From an uncultured SAR86 cluster bacterium (GTDB lineage: Bacteria > Pseudomonadota > Gammaproteobacteria > Magnimaribacterales > AG-339-G14), in the NCBI GenBank assembly GCA_902614235.1, contig CACMKG010000005.1:1-64000 (forward strand): 64,000 nt of DNA. The letters are read 5' to 3'. The translations under genes were made by a program, and so were the position numbers. The notes beneath the pieces are model-generated. The model was not told the DNA's origin, did not search any database, and saw nothing but the letters and a program-made list of their open reading frames with translations. Positions 9,193 to 20,362 of the stretch are shown here, one piece after another (within the stretch, counting starts at the first letter, position 1; each line of letters begins with the position of its first letter).

Positions 9193-10581
9193 TTAAATTT
9201 TTAATTTACTTTTAGCCTGAATTATTTGTTTTGAAACTTGACTTGGAGCTGTTCCACCAATACTGCTTTTTGAAGAAATTGACTTCAAAGGATCCAAGTG
9301 TTTAAAAACATCTTTCTCAATTAATGCATTTAATTTTTTTAATTCTTTTAATGATAACTCAGATAATAAAAAATCTTTTGATTCTGCCAGTTGAACGGCT
9401 TTTCCTGAAATGGCATGGGCATCTCTAAAGGGTATACCCTTCATCACTAAATACTCAGCTAAGTCAGTAGCACAAATATGACCGTCATATACATCAGTCA
9501 ACATTGAGTCTCTATTAAACTCAGCTCCTGCGACCATTGCCGCGGTGATATCTAGTGACCCCAGAGCGTAGTCGATGGAGTCAAAAAGAGGTCCTTTATC
9601 CTCTTGGTTGTCTCTATTGTAAGAAAGTGGCTGATTTTTAATCAAACTCAGAAGAGAAACCAAATTACCAATCGTTTTGCTTGATCCGCCTCTTACTAAT
9701 TCCGCCATGTCAGGATTTTTTTTCTGGGGCATTATTGAAGATCCAGTACATAATTCTTCGGGTAGGTCCACATAATCAAATTGCGAAGAGGACCAAATAA
9801 TCAATTCTTCTGCAATTCTAGATAGATGCACCCCCATTAGACTAATGTTAAACATCATTTCTATAACATAATCACGATCACTAACGGCATCTATAGAATT
9901 ATTGGTAACTTCTGTGAAACCCAAAGATTTAGCCAACTTTTTTCTGTTTATCTTAAATTTATTTCCTGCTAAAGCGCCAGAACCTAAGGGACTTATCTTT
10001 AAGCGACTTTCACATTCTTTAAATCTATCTAGATCTCTAGATAACATCTCATACCAAGCCATTAGGTGATGACCGAGAGTTATGGGCTGAGCTATTTGCA
10101 TGTGAGTGAAACCAGGCATTAAAGTTTCTACCTCTGATTCAGCTTTCAAAACGATTATTTCTAAAAGATCTGTGAGACAGATTTGAATATCTTTTGATTT
10201 TCCCAAAAGATACAGCTTTAGATCTGTCACCACTTGATCGTTTCGAGATCTGCCTGTGTGGAGTTTTTTTGCAGCAGCGCCAATTATCTTCTCTAGAGAA
10301 GATTCAATATTCATGTGAACGTCTTCAAGCGCCTCTTGCCAATTAAATTTACCGGATTCAATTTTCTGTTTTATTTGCTTCAGTCCAGATTTAATTTTTG
10401 ATAGTTCGCTTTTATTGAGAACTCCGGCATTTTGCAAGGCTTCTGCATAAGCAATCGAACCAAGAATGTCTTCTTTATAAAGTTTGTTGTCGATGTCTAT
10501 GGATGAAGAAAATTCTTGAGCCTTTTTTGCTGTATGTTTTTTAAAACGGCCACCCCAGCTAGTATTTTTTTTTGCCATCAA
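9193..10581 (-). CDS. argH: argininosuccinate lyase
   Basis: WGGRF start, [12 protein letters not shown] fumarase/ASL signature, TGRSRNDQV. Confidence 0.97.
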   Translation of the reverse strand: MMAKKNTSWGGRFKKHTAKKAQEFSSSIDIDNKLYKEDILGSIAYAEALQNAGVLNKSELSKIKSGLKQIKQKIESGKFNWQEALEDVHMNIESSLEKIIGAAAKKLHTGRSRNDQVVTDLKLYLLGKSKDIQICLTDLLEIIVLKAESEVETLMPGFTHMQIAQPITLGHHLMAWYEMLSRDLDRFKECESRLKISPLGSGALAGNKFKINRKKLAKSLGFTEVTNNSIDAVSDRDYVIEMMFNISLMGVHLSRIAEELIIWSSSQFDYVDLPEELCTGSSIMPQKKNPDMAELVRGGSSKTIGNLVSLLSLIKNQPLSYNRDNQEDKGPLFDSIDYALGSLDITAAMVAGAEFNRDSMLTDVYDGHICATDLAEYLVMKGIPFRDAHAISGKAVQLAESKDFLLSELSLKELKKLNALIEKDVFKHLDPLKSISSKSSIGGTAPSQVSKQIIQAKSKLKI

Positions 10582-11951
10582 TATTTGTAGCTCTCTGGTT
10601 TAAAAGGGCCCTCAACTTTTACATTGATATATTTGGCTTGATCTTTAGTTAGTTTCGTAACAACTCCTCCAAAACCCTCTACCATATAAGAGGCGACTTC
10701 TTCATCGAGTTCCATTGGCAAGACTTCTATTTTTAATAATTCTTTTTTTGTTTCCTCATCGTTAATTGTTGCAAATGCTTGTTTGTAAAGAAACATCTGA
10801 GCCAACACCTGATTAGCAAATGAACCATCCATTATTCTAGAAGGGTGACCCGTAGCATTCCCCAGATTAACCAATCTTCCTTCAGCTAAAAGAATCAAGT
10901 AATCTCCAGCTTTATCTGATCTAGAGACTTTATGAACTTGAGGCTTAACCTCTTCCCATTGCCAATTATCTCGCATGTATTGTGTGTCAATCTCATTATC
11001 GAAATGTCCAATATTACAAACGGTTGAGCCTGCTTTCAGATTATTTAAAATAAATTTGTCACAAACATTTATATTTCCGGTTGTCGTAACAATCAAATCC
11101 GTATCTTCTAAAAGTGTTTTATTAATGCATTCGTCATTGCCTTTATTTTCTCCATTAATATAAGGAGAAACTACTTCAAAGCCGTCCATGCAAGCTTGCA
11201 TTGCACATATAGGGTCTATTTCAGTAATTCTTACAATCATACCTTCCTGTCTTAAGCTCATGGCTGAGCCTTTGCCCACATCGCCGTAACCGACCACTAA
11301 AGCCTTTCTTCCAGCCATAAGAATATCGGTCCCTCTTTTGATAGCATCATTTAGACTATGACGACAGCCATATTTATTATCATTTTTAGATTTAGTAACA
11401 GAATCATTTACGTTGATCGCTGGAACTTTTAATTCTCCTTTTTCTAACATTTCCCACAACCTGTGAACACCTGTTGTAGTCTCTTCGGAGATACCATGAA
11501 TATTAGCTAACATTTCAGGAAATTTTGTGTGAACCATAGAAGTTAAATCACCTCCGTCATCAAGAATCATGTTTGCATCCCAGGGCGAGCCATCTGACAA
11601 AATAGTTTGCTCAATACACCAATCAAATTCTTCATCGTTCATACCCTTCCATGCAAAAACTGGAATACCAGCAGCTGCAATTGCAGCAGCAGCATGATCT
11701 TGAGTTGAAAAGATATTACATGAAGACCAACGAACAGAAGCGCCCAATGCCACCAAAGTTTCTATCAAAACAGCGGTTTGGACTGTCATGTGTATGCAGC
11801 CCATAATTTTGGCTCCTGCTAGAGGTTGAGAAGAACCATATTTCTCTCTCAATTTCATCAGTGCAGGCATTTCAGATTCTGCTAAAGCAATCTCTTTTCT
11901 TCCAAATTCTGCTAAAGAGATATCCGCTACTTTGTAGTCTTTAAAATCCAT
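10578..11951 (-). CDS. ahcY: S-adenosyl-L-homocysteine hydrolase
   Basis: [35 protein letters not shown]-binding motif, C-terminal FKPESYKY. Confidence 0.97.
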   Translation of the reverse strand: MDFKDYKVADISLAEFGRKEIALAESEMPALMKLREKYGSSQPLAGAKIMGCIHMTVQTAVLIETLVALGASVRWSSCNIFSTQDHAAAAIAAAGIPVFAWKGMNDEEFDWCIEQTILSDGSPWDANMILDDGGDLTSMVHTKFPEMLANIHGISEETTTGVHRLWEMLEKGELKVPAINVNDSVTKSKNDNKYGCRHSLNDAIKRGTDILMAGRKALVVGYGDVGKGSAMSLRQEGMIVRITEIDPICAMQACMDGFEVVSPYINGENKGNDECINKTLLEDTDLIVTTTGNINVCDKFILNNLKAGSTVCNIGHFDNEIDTQYMRDNWQWEEVKPQVHKVSRSDKAGDYLILLAEGRLVNLGNATGHPSRIMDGSFANQVLAQMFLYKQAFATINDEETKKELLKIEVLPMELDEEVASYMVEGFGGVVTKLTKDQAKYINVKVEGPFKPESYKY

Positions 11952-11960
11952 AATTTTCCT

Positions 11961-13121
11961 TTAACTTTTATTAATCGTACTTGATTTGTCTGTTTTTTCC
12001 CAAGAGAAATCGACATCTTCCCTACCAAAGTGACCATACGCTGCAGTATTTTGATAAATAGGTTTTTTTAAATTCAACATTTGGATTAATTCTTTTGGTT
12101 TAAGTTCAAAATTGTCACTGACAATATTTGCAATCTCTTCATCGGATACGTTTCCAGTTCCAAAAGTATTAATGCTGATCGAAGTGGGTTCGGCAACTCC
12201 AATTGCATAGGAGACTTGGATCTCACATTTTTCCGCTAAATTTGCTGCCACTATATTTTTAGCAACATAACGTCCTGCATAAGCAGCCGATCTATCTACT
12301 TTTGAAGGATCTTTTCCAGAGAATGCTCCGCCTCCATGACGCGCCATTCCGCCATAGGTATCGACAATAATTTTTCTACCCGTCAAACCACAATCTCCAA
12401 CTGGTCCACCGATGACAAATCTACCAGTTGGATTTATATAAATTTTAGTTTTGTCAGTTATCCATTCAGAAGGGATAGTTTTATTGATAATTTCTTCTCT
12501 GATTCCTTCTTTCAGATCTTTTTGGGAAATTTCAGGGCTATGTTGTGAAGATAAAACTATTGCAGAAATATATTTTGGTTTGCCCAATTCATTATAAACA
12601 AAACTTAACTGACTTTTAGCATCTGGACGTAACCAAGGCAATAATCCAGATTTTCTTACTTCAGCTTGTTTTTTTACCAAAAGATGTGAGTAAGTAATAG
12701 GTGCAGGCATCAAAACACTTGTTTCGTTGTTGGCATAACCAAACATTAACCCTTGATCTCCAGCACCTTGACTTTCGTCGGTACCAGTTCCTTCATCAAC
12801 GCCTTGAGCAATATCATTTGATTGCATACCAATTGCGTTAACTATTTCTACTTTTGATCCGTTAAACCCGACTTCGTCATTGTCATAACCAATATCATTT
12901 ATAACTTTTCTAACGACTTCTTCTAAATTGGGCTCCGCATTGGAGGTTATTTCTCCAGCAATAACTACTAAGTCAGTTTTTACAAGGGTTTCACAAGCGA
13001 CTCTTGACTCAGGATCATCTTTTAAAAAAGCATCCAAAATGGCATCTGAAATCTGATCTGACATTTTATCAGGATGTCCTTCAGAAACGGATTCGGAAGT
13101 AAAAGTTTTGTATTCGGACAT
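11961..13121 (-). CDS. metK: S-adenosylmethionine synthetase
   Basis: [55 protein letters not shown]. Confidence 0.97.
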   Translation of the reverse strand: MSEYKTFTSESVSEGHPDKMSDQISDAILDAFLKDDPESRVACETLVKTDLVVIAGEITSNAEPNLEEVVRKVINDIGYDNDEVGFNGSKVEIVNAIGMQSNDIAQGVDEGTGTDESQGAGDQGLMFGYANNETSVLMPAPITYSHLLVKKQAEVRKSGLLPWLRPDAKSQLSFVYNELGKPKYISAIVLSSQHSPEISQKDLKEGIREEIINKTIPSEWITDKTKIYINPTGRFVIGGPVGDCGLTGRKIIVDTYGGMARHGGGAFSGKDPSKVDRSAAYAGRYVAKNIVAANLAEKCEIQVSYAIGVAEPTSISINTFGTGNVSDEEIANIVSDNFELKPKELIQMLNLKKPIYQNTAAYGHFGREDVDFSWEKTDKSSTINKS

Positions 13122-13196
13122 GATTTAATTTTTTTAAACGGAATGAATTCTACTATGAAGTGAATAAGAAATAGTAGAAAATAGGCAAAAAAATTC

Positions 13197-15176
13197 ATGG
13201 CCAACCAACAAGATTTAGCAAACGCAATAAGAGCTCTTTCCATGGATGCTGTTCAAGCTGCTAAATGCGGACATCCTGGAATGCCCATGGGAATGGCTGA
13301 CATAGCGCAGGTTCTTTGGAAAAAACACTTAAAATATAACCCCAACAATCCAGACTGGTTTGATAGAGATCGATTCGTTTTATCGAATGGCCACGGCTCG
13401 ATGCTGCTCTATTCTTTGTTGCATCTTACAGGCTTTGATTTACCAATGGCTGAATTGAAAGCTTTTCGACAATTGGGGTCCAAAACCCCTGGACATCCAG
13501 AATGTGATGTGACGCCAGGCGTTGAAACAACAACTGGTCCGTTAGGACAAGGCATTGCAAATGCTGTTGGAATGGCAATAGCAGAAAAGATTCTAGCTAA
13601 AAAATTCAATAAAAAAGAAACAGATTTGATTGATCATTACACGTATGTTTTTTGTGGCGACGGTTGTCTAATGGAAGGCATTTCTCATGAAGTATGTTCT
13701 TTTGCAGGCACTCAAAAACTCAACAAACTCATAATGCTCTATGACGATAATGAAATAAGCATTGATGGCAGAGTAGAAGGCTGGTTCACTGATGATACGC
13801 CTGGCAGATTCGAAAGTTATGGATGGAAAGTAATCAGAGAAATTGATGGACATAATTTTGAAAGCATAGATCAAGCTTTGAAAGAAGCTAAGAACTCGGA
13901 TAAACCAACTCTGATCTGTTGCAAGACTGAAATAGGCAAAGGCTCACCAAACAAGGCAGGCTCAGCGGACGCACATGGAGCTGCACTTGGCGATGATGAA
14001 ATCGTTCTCACAAAAGAAAACATAAATTGGCCGCATGAGCCTTTTTTCATTCCAGAAGATATTTACAATGACTGGGATCATAAAAGCATCGGTCAAAATA
14101 TCGAAGATCAGTGGCTAGAAAAATTAAATGAATATGCAAAAAATCACCCAAGTGAAGCCAAAGAATTTGAGAGACTTGTATCCGGCGACCTACCAGTTGA
14201 ATTTGAATCCACAATTTCAGATTTAATCAAAAGTTTTGAAACAGACGAGTCAGATTACGCTAGCAGAAAGTGTTCAGGAATTTGTTTAGATAGTATAGGG
14301 CCAGTCATGCCTGAGTTGATAGGCGGCTCCGCTGATCTAACTCCATCCAACAACACTCAATGGAAAGGAGCTGAACAACTAAGTTCAGATGGCACAGGAA
14401 ATTATCTTAATTATGGAGTGAGAGAATTTGGCATGTCCGCAATAATGAATGGCTTAATATTACATGGCGGTATCAGACCTTATGCCGGCACTTTTTTAAC
14501 TTTTCTTGATTATGCGAGAAACGCAGTAAGAATGTCTGCGTTGATGAAACTTCCAGTAGTTTACGTCTACACTCATGATTCAATAGGTGTTGGTGAAGAT
14601 GGTCCAACTCATCAACCAGTCGAACACATATCAATGTTAAGAGCCACGCCTGGAATACACACTTGGAGACCTTGTGATGGAGTTGAAACTGCTTATGCTT
14701 GGAAGCATGCCCTAGAATCAAAGGATTTGCCTACCGCGTTAATACTATCCAGACAAAACTTACCGCCACAAAATAGAAATGATTCCGGATTGATTGCTAA
14801 AGGTGGTTATGTTTTACGAGAAGCAGAAGACGAAGATCTCGTCATTATTGCTACCGGCTCAGAAGTTGAATTAGCTATAAATTCTGCTGAACTTCTTCAA
14901 GCTGAGGACATCAAAGTAAAAGTGGTTTCTATCCCGTGTATAGAATTATTCGATTCACAATCTGAAGAGTACAAACTTCAGGTCTTAGGATCTAAGCCAA
15001 AAGTTGCTATCGAAGCGGGCTCAAAAGATTTTTGGTACAAATATTTAAATGTGGGAGATGAAGTAATTGGGTTGGATTGTTTTGGTGAGTCTGCACCTTT
15101 GAAAGACCTGCTTGAGCATTTTGGCTTTACCAATGAAAAGGTTATAGAGACTTGTAAAAAAGTCCTAGGAAAATGA
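13197..15176 (+). CDS. tkt: transketolase
   Basis: IRALSMDAVQAAKCGHPGMPMGMADIAQVLW, GHGSMLLYSLLHLTG, GDGCLMEGISHE, THDSIGVGEDGPTHQPVE. Confidence 0.97.
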   Translation: MANQQDLANAIRALSMDAVQAAKCGHPGMPMGMADIAQVLWKKHLKYNPNNPDWFDRDRFVLSNGHGSMLLYSLLHLTGFDLPMAELKAFRQLGSKTPGHPECDVTPGVETTTGPLGQGIANAVGMAIAEKILAKKFNKKETDLIDHYTYVFCGDGCLMEGISHEVCSFAGTQKLNKLIMLYDDNEISIDGRVEGWFTDDTPGRFESYGWKVIREIDGHNFESIDQALKEAKNSDKPTLICCKTEIGKGSPNKAGSADAHGAALGDDEIVLTKENINWPHEPFFIPEDIYNDWDHKSIGQNIEDQWLEKLNEYAKNHPSEAKEFERLVSGDLPVEFESTISDLIKSFETDESDYASRKCSGICLDSIGPVMPELIGGSADLTPSNNTQWKGAEQLSSDGTGNYLNYGVREFGMSAIMNGLILHGGIRPYAGTFLTFLDYARNAVRMSALMKLPVVYVYTHDSIGVGEDGPTHQPVEHISMLRATPGIHTWRPCDGVETAYAWKHALESKDLPTALILSRQNLPPQNRNDSGLIAKGGYVLREAEDEDLVIIATGSEVELAINSAELLQAEDIKVKVVSIPCIELFDSQSEEYKLQVLGSKPKVAIEAGSKDFWYKYLNVGDEVIGLDCFGESAPLKDLLEHFGFTNEKVIETCKKVLGK

Positions 15177-16336
15177 GTCAAATTGAAAACTCTTTAAGCT
15201 CTTTAGACTTAACCAATAAAAGCGTCTTATTGCGAGTTGATTTCAATGTTCCTTTGAAAGGAAATGAGCTCTTAGACGACGAAAGACTTGTAAGAGCATT
15301 ACCCACCATTGAATTTCTTGCGGAAAAAGCAAAATCTTTAAAAATCATTTCTCATCTTGGCAGGCCAGAAGAAACAGGTCTTGTGCAAGATAAGTTTTCA
15401 CTGAAGCCTGTGGCAAAAAAACTTGGCGAATTGTTACACAAAGAAGTAAAACTTGTGAATTCAATAAAAGAATTAAAATCTTTGGACAGCATCTCTATGC
15501 TGGAAAATATAAGGTTTTATAAAGGCGAGAAACAAAACGAAGAAAAACTCTCTAAGGCTCTGGCAGATACAGCCGATGTGTTTGTCATGGATGCTTTTGG
15601 TACAGCGCATCGTAAACAAGCCTCAACTTATGGCGTAACAAGTTTCATAAAAGAAGCATGTGTAGGTTTTTTAGTAGAAGAAGAATTAAAAGCTTTAAAA
15701 AGGATAATAGGTTCTCCTGAAAAGCCTCTTTTAGGAATAATCGGTGGTTCAAAAATATCAACTAAAATGAAGGTGTTAGAGTCTTTGACGAAGCATGTTG
15801 ATCATTTAATAATTGGTGGTGCTTTAGCTAATACTTGCCTTAAAGCATTGGGAAAAAATATTGGTAAGTCTTTATATGAAAAAGATTTCATCGAGCTTGC
15901 AAAGACAATTATAAAAAATAAAAAAATACTATTGCCTTCACATGTTGTCGTTACTAAAGGCAGAGATTCAGATTTAGAAGAAAAACATGTTGATCTTGTT
16001 GATGACGACGACATAATTTTTGATGTTGGCCAAACTTCAATTGAGGATTTTTCTAAATACATAAATTCTGCAAAAACGATAATCTGGAACGGACCCATGG
16101 GATATTTCGAAGAGGAAAGGTTTGCTCAAGGCACAGCAGGAATAGCCATTAAAATTTCTGAATCACAAGGCTATAGCATCATCGGCGGCGGTGAGACTTT
16201 GGCTTCTTTCTCAAATTTAAATATGATGGATTGCGTTGATTACGCATCTACAGCTGGAGGCGCCTTTCTAGAATATATAGAATTAGGTACATTACCTTGT
16301 ATAGAAGTGATAAAAAATAAGAAATTGGGGAATTAG
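15173..16336 (+). CDS. pgk: phosphoglycerate kinase
   Basis: SVLLRVDFNVPL, ISHLGRPE, WNGPMGYFE, GGGETLA. Confidence 0.97.
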   Translation: MSQIENSLSSLDLTNKSVLLRVDFNVPLKGNELLDDERLVRALPTIEFLAEKAKSLKIISHLGRPEETGLVQDKFSLKPVAKKLGELLHKEVKLVNSIKELKSLDSISMLENIRFYKGEKQNEEKLSKALADTADVFVMDAFGTAHRKQASTYGVTSFIKEACVGFLVEEELKALKRIIGSPEKPLLGIIGGSKISTKMKVLESLTKHVDHLIIGGALANTCLKALGKNIGKSLYEKDFIELAKTIIKNKKILLPSHVVVTKGRDSDLEEKHVDLVDDDDIIFDVGQTSIEDFSKYINSAKTIIWNGPMGYFEEERFAQGTAGIAIKISESQGYSIIGGGETLASFSNLNMMDCVDYASTAGGAFLEYIELGTLPCIEVIKNKKLGN

Positions 16337-16338
16337 AT

Positions 16339-17349
16339 ATGTCATTGTCATCATTAGAAGAAATAGCAGCTTATTTGGTATCAGACGGAAAAGGATTTTT
16401 AGCTGCAGATGAGAGCACAGGGACAATTGGTAAAAGATTCGATGCGATAAATACAGAATCAACTGAAGACTCAAGAAGAGACTATCGGGAATTGTTATTC
16501 AGAGCGGAAGGCATGCAGGATAATATTGGTGGCGTTATATTATTTGACGAAACGCTTCGACAAAGTGCTGCAGATGGCACACCACTCAAAGATTTAATAA
16601 ATTCAACCGGAGCTTTACCGGGTATCAAGGTAGACAAAGGTATTAGTCCTTTCAACGATTCAGATGAAGTTTTAACAGGCGGTCTTGAGGATCTCGACGA
16701 AAGATGTGCTGAATATTTCTCGTTAGGCGCAAAATTTACCAAGTGGCGCGCGGTGATAAAAATTGGTGAGGGCATACCTACTCAAGAATGTATTGATGCC
16801 AATATGAAGGCATTAGCAGATTATGCAAAAATTGTTCAAAACAACAAGATGGTTCCTATGGTTGAACCTGAAGTATTAATGGATGGTAAACATTCAGCTC
16901 AAACTTGTTTTGACATTACTGCCTACTGCTTAAAAACACTTTTTTCAATGTTGGCAGCAAATGGAGTAAATATTAAAGGAACAATTTTAAAACCCAATAT
17001 GGTTGTCTCTGGAACCGAAGCTCCGGTGCAAGCGGGCGTGCAAGAAGTTGCTGAATTAACACTTAAGGTATTAAAAGAAAATGTTCCTTCTGAGTTGGCA
17101 GGAATTGCTTTTCTATCTGGCGGACAATCAGATCTTTTGGCCACAGAGCATTTAGATGCGATGAATAAAATCGGTGGATTGCCATGTCCTTTGAGTTTTT
17201 CCTATGGAAGAGCTTTGCAACAACCTGCTTTAAAAGCTTGGATGGGACAAAGCGATAATAAAGAGGCAGCTCAAAAGGCTTTCAGTCACCGAGCTTCAAT
17301 GAATAGACTCGCTAGCAAAGGTGAATGGCAAAAGCAGTTAGAAAATTAA
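16339..17349 (+). CDS. fba: class I (glycolytic) fructose-bisphosphate aldolase
   Basis: GFLAADESTGTIGKRF, GTILKPNMV Schiff-base Lys motif, FLSGGQSDLLATEHLDAMN, SFSYGRALQQPAL. Confidence 0.95.
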   Translation: MSLSSLEEIAAYLVSDGKGFLAADESTGTIGKRFDAINTESTEDSRRDYRELLFRAEGMQDNIGGVILFDETLRQSAADGTPLKDLINSTGALPGIKVDKGISPFNDSDEVLTGGLEDLDERCAEYFSLGAKFTKWRAVIKIGEGIPTQECIDANMKALADYAKIVQNNKMVPMVEPEVLMDGKHSAQTCFDITAYCLKTLFSMLAANGVNIKGTILKPNMVVSGTEAPVQAGVQEVAELTLKVLKENVPSELAGIAFLSGGQSDLLATEHLDAMNKIGGLPCPLSFSYGRALQQPALKAWMGQSDNKEAAQKAFSHRASMNRLASKGEWQKQLEN

Positions 17350-17351
17350 AT

Positions 17352-18062
17352 TTATTTTTTAATTAACTTCGCTCCAAACAAACCCAGTTCAAATAAAATC
17401 CATGTAGGAATAGCTAAAAGAGTTTGCGAAATTATATCTGGCGGGGTTAGGAGCATTCCAACTACAAAACAACCAATAACTACATATGGTCTTGCATTTG
17501 AAAGAGTAGCTGTAGAGGTGATTTCACTTTTTACCAAGGTAAATATTACGATTGGCATTTGAAAAGCCAGACCAAAAGCTACCAAAAGTTTGATTACAAA
17601 GTTTAAATAACTAGAAATATCGGTCATAACTGCTACCCCCTCGGGAGCAGCGCTAATGAAAAAAGAAAAAATTAAAGGAAAGACTGCATAAAAAGCGAAA
17701 AAAGTTCCAAGGTAAAATAAGAGAGTGCTCAAGCCAGTTAAACCAATGGTATAAATTTTTTCAGATTTAAAGAGGCCAGGAGTAACAAATCTCCAAAGCT
17801 CAAACATTAGATATGGTACTGCAACGAAGATAGCCATATAAAAAGTCAATTTTAATGGCGTTAAAAAGGGCGAGGTAACTTCAGTTGCAATCATAGAAGA
17901 GTTATCTGGAAGAAAACGTATTAAAGGTTCAGAAATAGATAAATAAATTGAATCTTGAAAGAAGGCTAAACAAATAAAGATCAAGATCGTTACACCTAGA
18001 ACCCTTAGAAGTAAATTACGAAGCAATCCCAATTGTTCCAACATGGAGCTGTTCTCACTCAT
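17352..18062 (-). CDS. tatC: Sec-independent protein translocase TatC
   Basis: LEQLGLLRNLLLRVLGV, SEPLIRFLP, F.YFAVFPLIF-type and TPPDIISQTLLAIPTWILFE motifs. Confidence 0.94.
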   Translation of the reverse strand: MSENSSMLEQLGLLRNLLLRVLGVTILIFICLAFFQDSIYLSISEPLIRFLPDNSSMIATEVTSPFLTPLKLTFYMAIFVAVPYLMFELWRFVTPGLFKSEKIYTIGLTGLSTLLFYLGTFFAFYAVFPLIFSFFISAAPEGVAVMTDISSYLNFVIKLLVAFGLAFQMPIVIFTLVKSEITSTATLSNARPYVVIGCFVVGMLLTPPDIISQTLLAIPTWILFELGLFGAKLIKK

Positions 18063-18249
18063 CTTTTTCTTTTTCCCGCTTCTCGAAACCCTCGGAGTAA
18101 AATTCTTGCTTGAGACGATTTATCCCATTGCGACTTTTTATAAAAAGCTCTTCAACCGTTGTGATGAATTGAGGCAGTCTGGTTGGCCCTAAAATTAATA
18201 AAGAAATTACACAAATTAGTAGAAGTTCGAAAAACCCAATACCAAACAT
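18055..18249 (-). CDS. tatB: Sec-independent protein translocase TatB (short)
   Basis: MFGIGFFELLLICVISLLILGPTRLP TatB signature, between tatA and tatC; only 64 aa. Confidence 0.88.
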   Translation of the reverse strand: MFGIGFFELLLICVISLLILGPTRLPQFITTVEELFIKSRNGINRLKQEFYSEGFEKREKEKDE

Positions 18250-18261
18250 TGAAACTTTAAG

Positions 18262-18492
18262 TTAAGAGTCTTCCTCTTCTTTTTTGGCTGTTTCTGACAT
18301 TACTTCGGCTGCATCATCAACTGCAGATGAAGGAGACGATTTTTCTGAATCGTCATTGACTGCTTTCTTGAAGCCTTTGAAGGCTGAACCTAAATCTCCA
18401 CCCATATTTCTGAGCCTTTTGGTGCCAAAAATTAAAATGATAATCGCTAGAATTATCAATAATTGCCAAATACTTATTCCGCCAAATCCCAT
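18262..18492 (-). CDS. tatA: Sec-independent protein translocase TatA
   Basis: [44 protein letters not shown]. Confidence 0.94.
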   Translation of the reverse strand: MGFGGISIWQLLIILAIIILIFGTKRLRNMGGDLGSAFKGFKKAVNDDSEKSSPSSAVDDAAEVMSETAKKEEEDS

Positions 18493-18821
18493 TAAGACCT
18501 CCTAGACTTTTCTTCTATGCCTGAAATTCCTTCTCTGCGTTCCAATTCGTTTAATATTTCCAAAGGATTAATTTCGTTAAAAGCTAATAATACCATGGTG
18601 TGAAACCAGAGATCGGCCGCTTCGTGAACAATTTCTTTCTTTATTACTCTTTCTTCAGAGCCTGCCTCTATTAATTCAGATGCTTCTTCTTCGATCTTTT
18701 TGAGAATCTTGGCATTTCCTGCACTATACAACTGATTTGTGTACGAGTTGTCTTCAGTATAATTTTTCCTTTCAATTAGTAGGCTGCTGAGTCTTTCGAG
18801 AATATCTTTTTTTTCGCTCAT
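18492..18821 (-). CDS. hisE: phosphoribosyl-ATP pyrophosphatase
   Basis: [12 protein letters not shown]...[29 protein letters not shown]...[15 protein letters not shown]. Confidence 0.92.
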   Translation of the reverse strand: MSEKKDILERLSSLLIERKNYTEDNSYTNQLYSAGNAKILKKIEEEASELIEAGSEERVIKKEIVHEAADLWFHTMVLLAFNEINPLEILNELERREGISGIEEKSRRS

Positions 18822-20362
18822 AAAAAAATTATTGAAGAAATTATAACGATAATTGCTGCAGTTGATGAAATAAACAAAAATCTTGAGTTTTGTTTTTGTT
18901 TCGACATGTCTCTTCTTAGACTCTTAATTTCATCATTAAATTCATCTAAATTCGCAAGATTGTTGAAAATTGATTCAAGTTTATCTGGCAATTCGTAAGC
19001 CTTCTCAGCAAAATCACCAGTATTATTTTTTAACTGTTCCATTATATTTTTAGGGTTGTACCGCTTTGAAATCCAATTTTGTATGAATGGCTTTGCCGTA
19101 GTCCACAAATCTAAATCGGGATAAATTTGACGGCCCAAACCTTCAATATTAATTAATGTTTTATGAAGCAATAAGAGCGAGGCCGGTAGGGAAAGCTCAT
19201 AAGCTCTGGTTTCTTCGAATAAGAAAAGAAGCATTTCTCCAAAATTGATTTCACTGAATGGTTTTTCAAAAATTGGATCAATGGCTGTACGGATTGTGAC
19301 TTCCAATTCTATGGGTTTAGTCGAGTTTGATACCCAGCCAGCACCGATCATTGTTTTGGCGACGCCCGAATAATTTCGACTGAACATATCAGCTAACATT
19401 TTTCCTATTAGCAGTTGTTCTTTTTCTGACAAACTGCCACAGATAGCATAATCGACTGCTACATATGTAGGCTCATCTGGATTTTCAGCACTTACAAAAA
19501 TATTACCTGGATGCATATCAGCATGAAAAAAATTATCATCAAAGAGTTGTTTGAAAAATATACTCACTCCTCGTTCAGATAATTTTTTCAGATCCACTTT
19601 TTTATCTTCTAAAACTTTAAGATCAGTGACAGGAATTCCTTCAATTTTTTCCAAGGTCAAAGTTTTGTTGCTTGAATACTCAAGATAGACTTTTGGTACA
19701 TAAAGCAGATTCGAATCTTCAAAAAATTTTGCAGTTTGAATGGTATTTCCTGCTTCTTTTTTTAAATCAACCTCTGAGGTGATTACGTATTCATATTCAC
19801 GAATCATTTCTAACAGCTGAAGTCTTCTAGCATCGGCATCAAAGGTGTTAGCGACTTTCCCAATCATTTTTAAGATGGATACATCGTCTTTAATTTTTTT
19901 ATCCAAATTTGGTCTCACAACTTTTACAACAACATTTTCGCCACTCTTTAAAGTTGCCTCATGCACTTGTGCAATCGAAGCAGCTGCTAAAGGAGACTCG
20001 TTAAACTCTGCAAATAGCTCATTGATTGGGTGACCCAAATCTCTTTCTATTATTTTTATAGCTTCTTCAGAGGGAAATGGTTTCAGATTATTTTGAAATT
20101 TTTGCAGTTCTTGAATCACATCTTCATCAAGAAAATCAGGCCTGGTTGAGAGAAGTTGTCCAAATTTCACAAAAATTGGACCAGCCATCTCCAAAGCCTC
20201 TGCTAATCTGATGCCAAGTTTTTTATTGGTTGGAATCAAGTTGAAAGGCGATAAGAAAAAAACTATTTTTAGCCAAAATGGCAAGATCTCTTTGGGAAAT
20301 ATCTCATTCAAACGAAATCTTAAAAAGATAAAAATTATTCTGACAAGCTTAAGGAAAGGCAT
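18818..20362 (-). CDS. ubiB: ubiquinone biosynthesis kinase-like protein UbiB
   Basis: GPIFVKFGQLLSTRPD KxGQ motif, AAASIAQVH, FFHADMHPGN; ABC1/ADCK family. Confidence 0.95.
   Translation of the reverse strand: MPFLKLVRIIFIFLRFRLNEIFPKEILPFWLKIVFFLSPFNLIPTNKKLGIRLAEALEMAGPIFVKFGQLLSTRPDFLDEDVIQELQKFQNNLKPFPSEEAIKIIERDLGHPINELFAEFNESPLAAASIAQVHEATLKSGENVVVKVVRPNLDKKIKDDVSILKMIGKVANTFDADARRLQLLEMIREYEYVITSEVDLKKEAGNTIQTAKFFEDSNLLYVPKVYLEYSSNKTLTLEKIEGIPVTDLKVLEDKKVDLKKLSERGVSIFFKQLFDDNFFHADMHPGNIFVSAENPDEPTYVAVDYAICGSLSEKEQLLIGKMLADMFSRNYSGVAKTMIGAGWVSNSTKPIELEVTIRTAIDPIFEKPFSEINFGEMLLFLFEETRAYELSLPASLLLLHKTLINIEGLGRQIYPDLDLWTTAKPFIQNWISKRYNPKNIMEQLKNNTGDFAEKAYELPDKLESIFNNLANLDEFNDEIKSLRRDMSKQKQNSRFLFISSTAAIIVIISSIIFL

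Noticed and set aside
11952-13196. SAM or SAH riboswitch for metK/ahcY
   Set aside because: Only 9 bp between metK and ahcY and 75 bp between metK and tkt; no recognisable riboswitch core seen.
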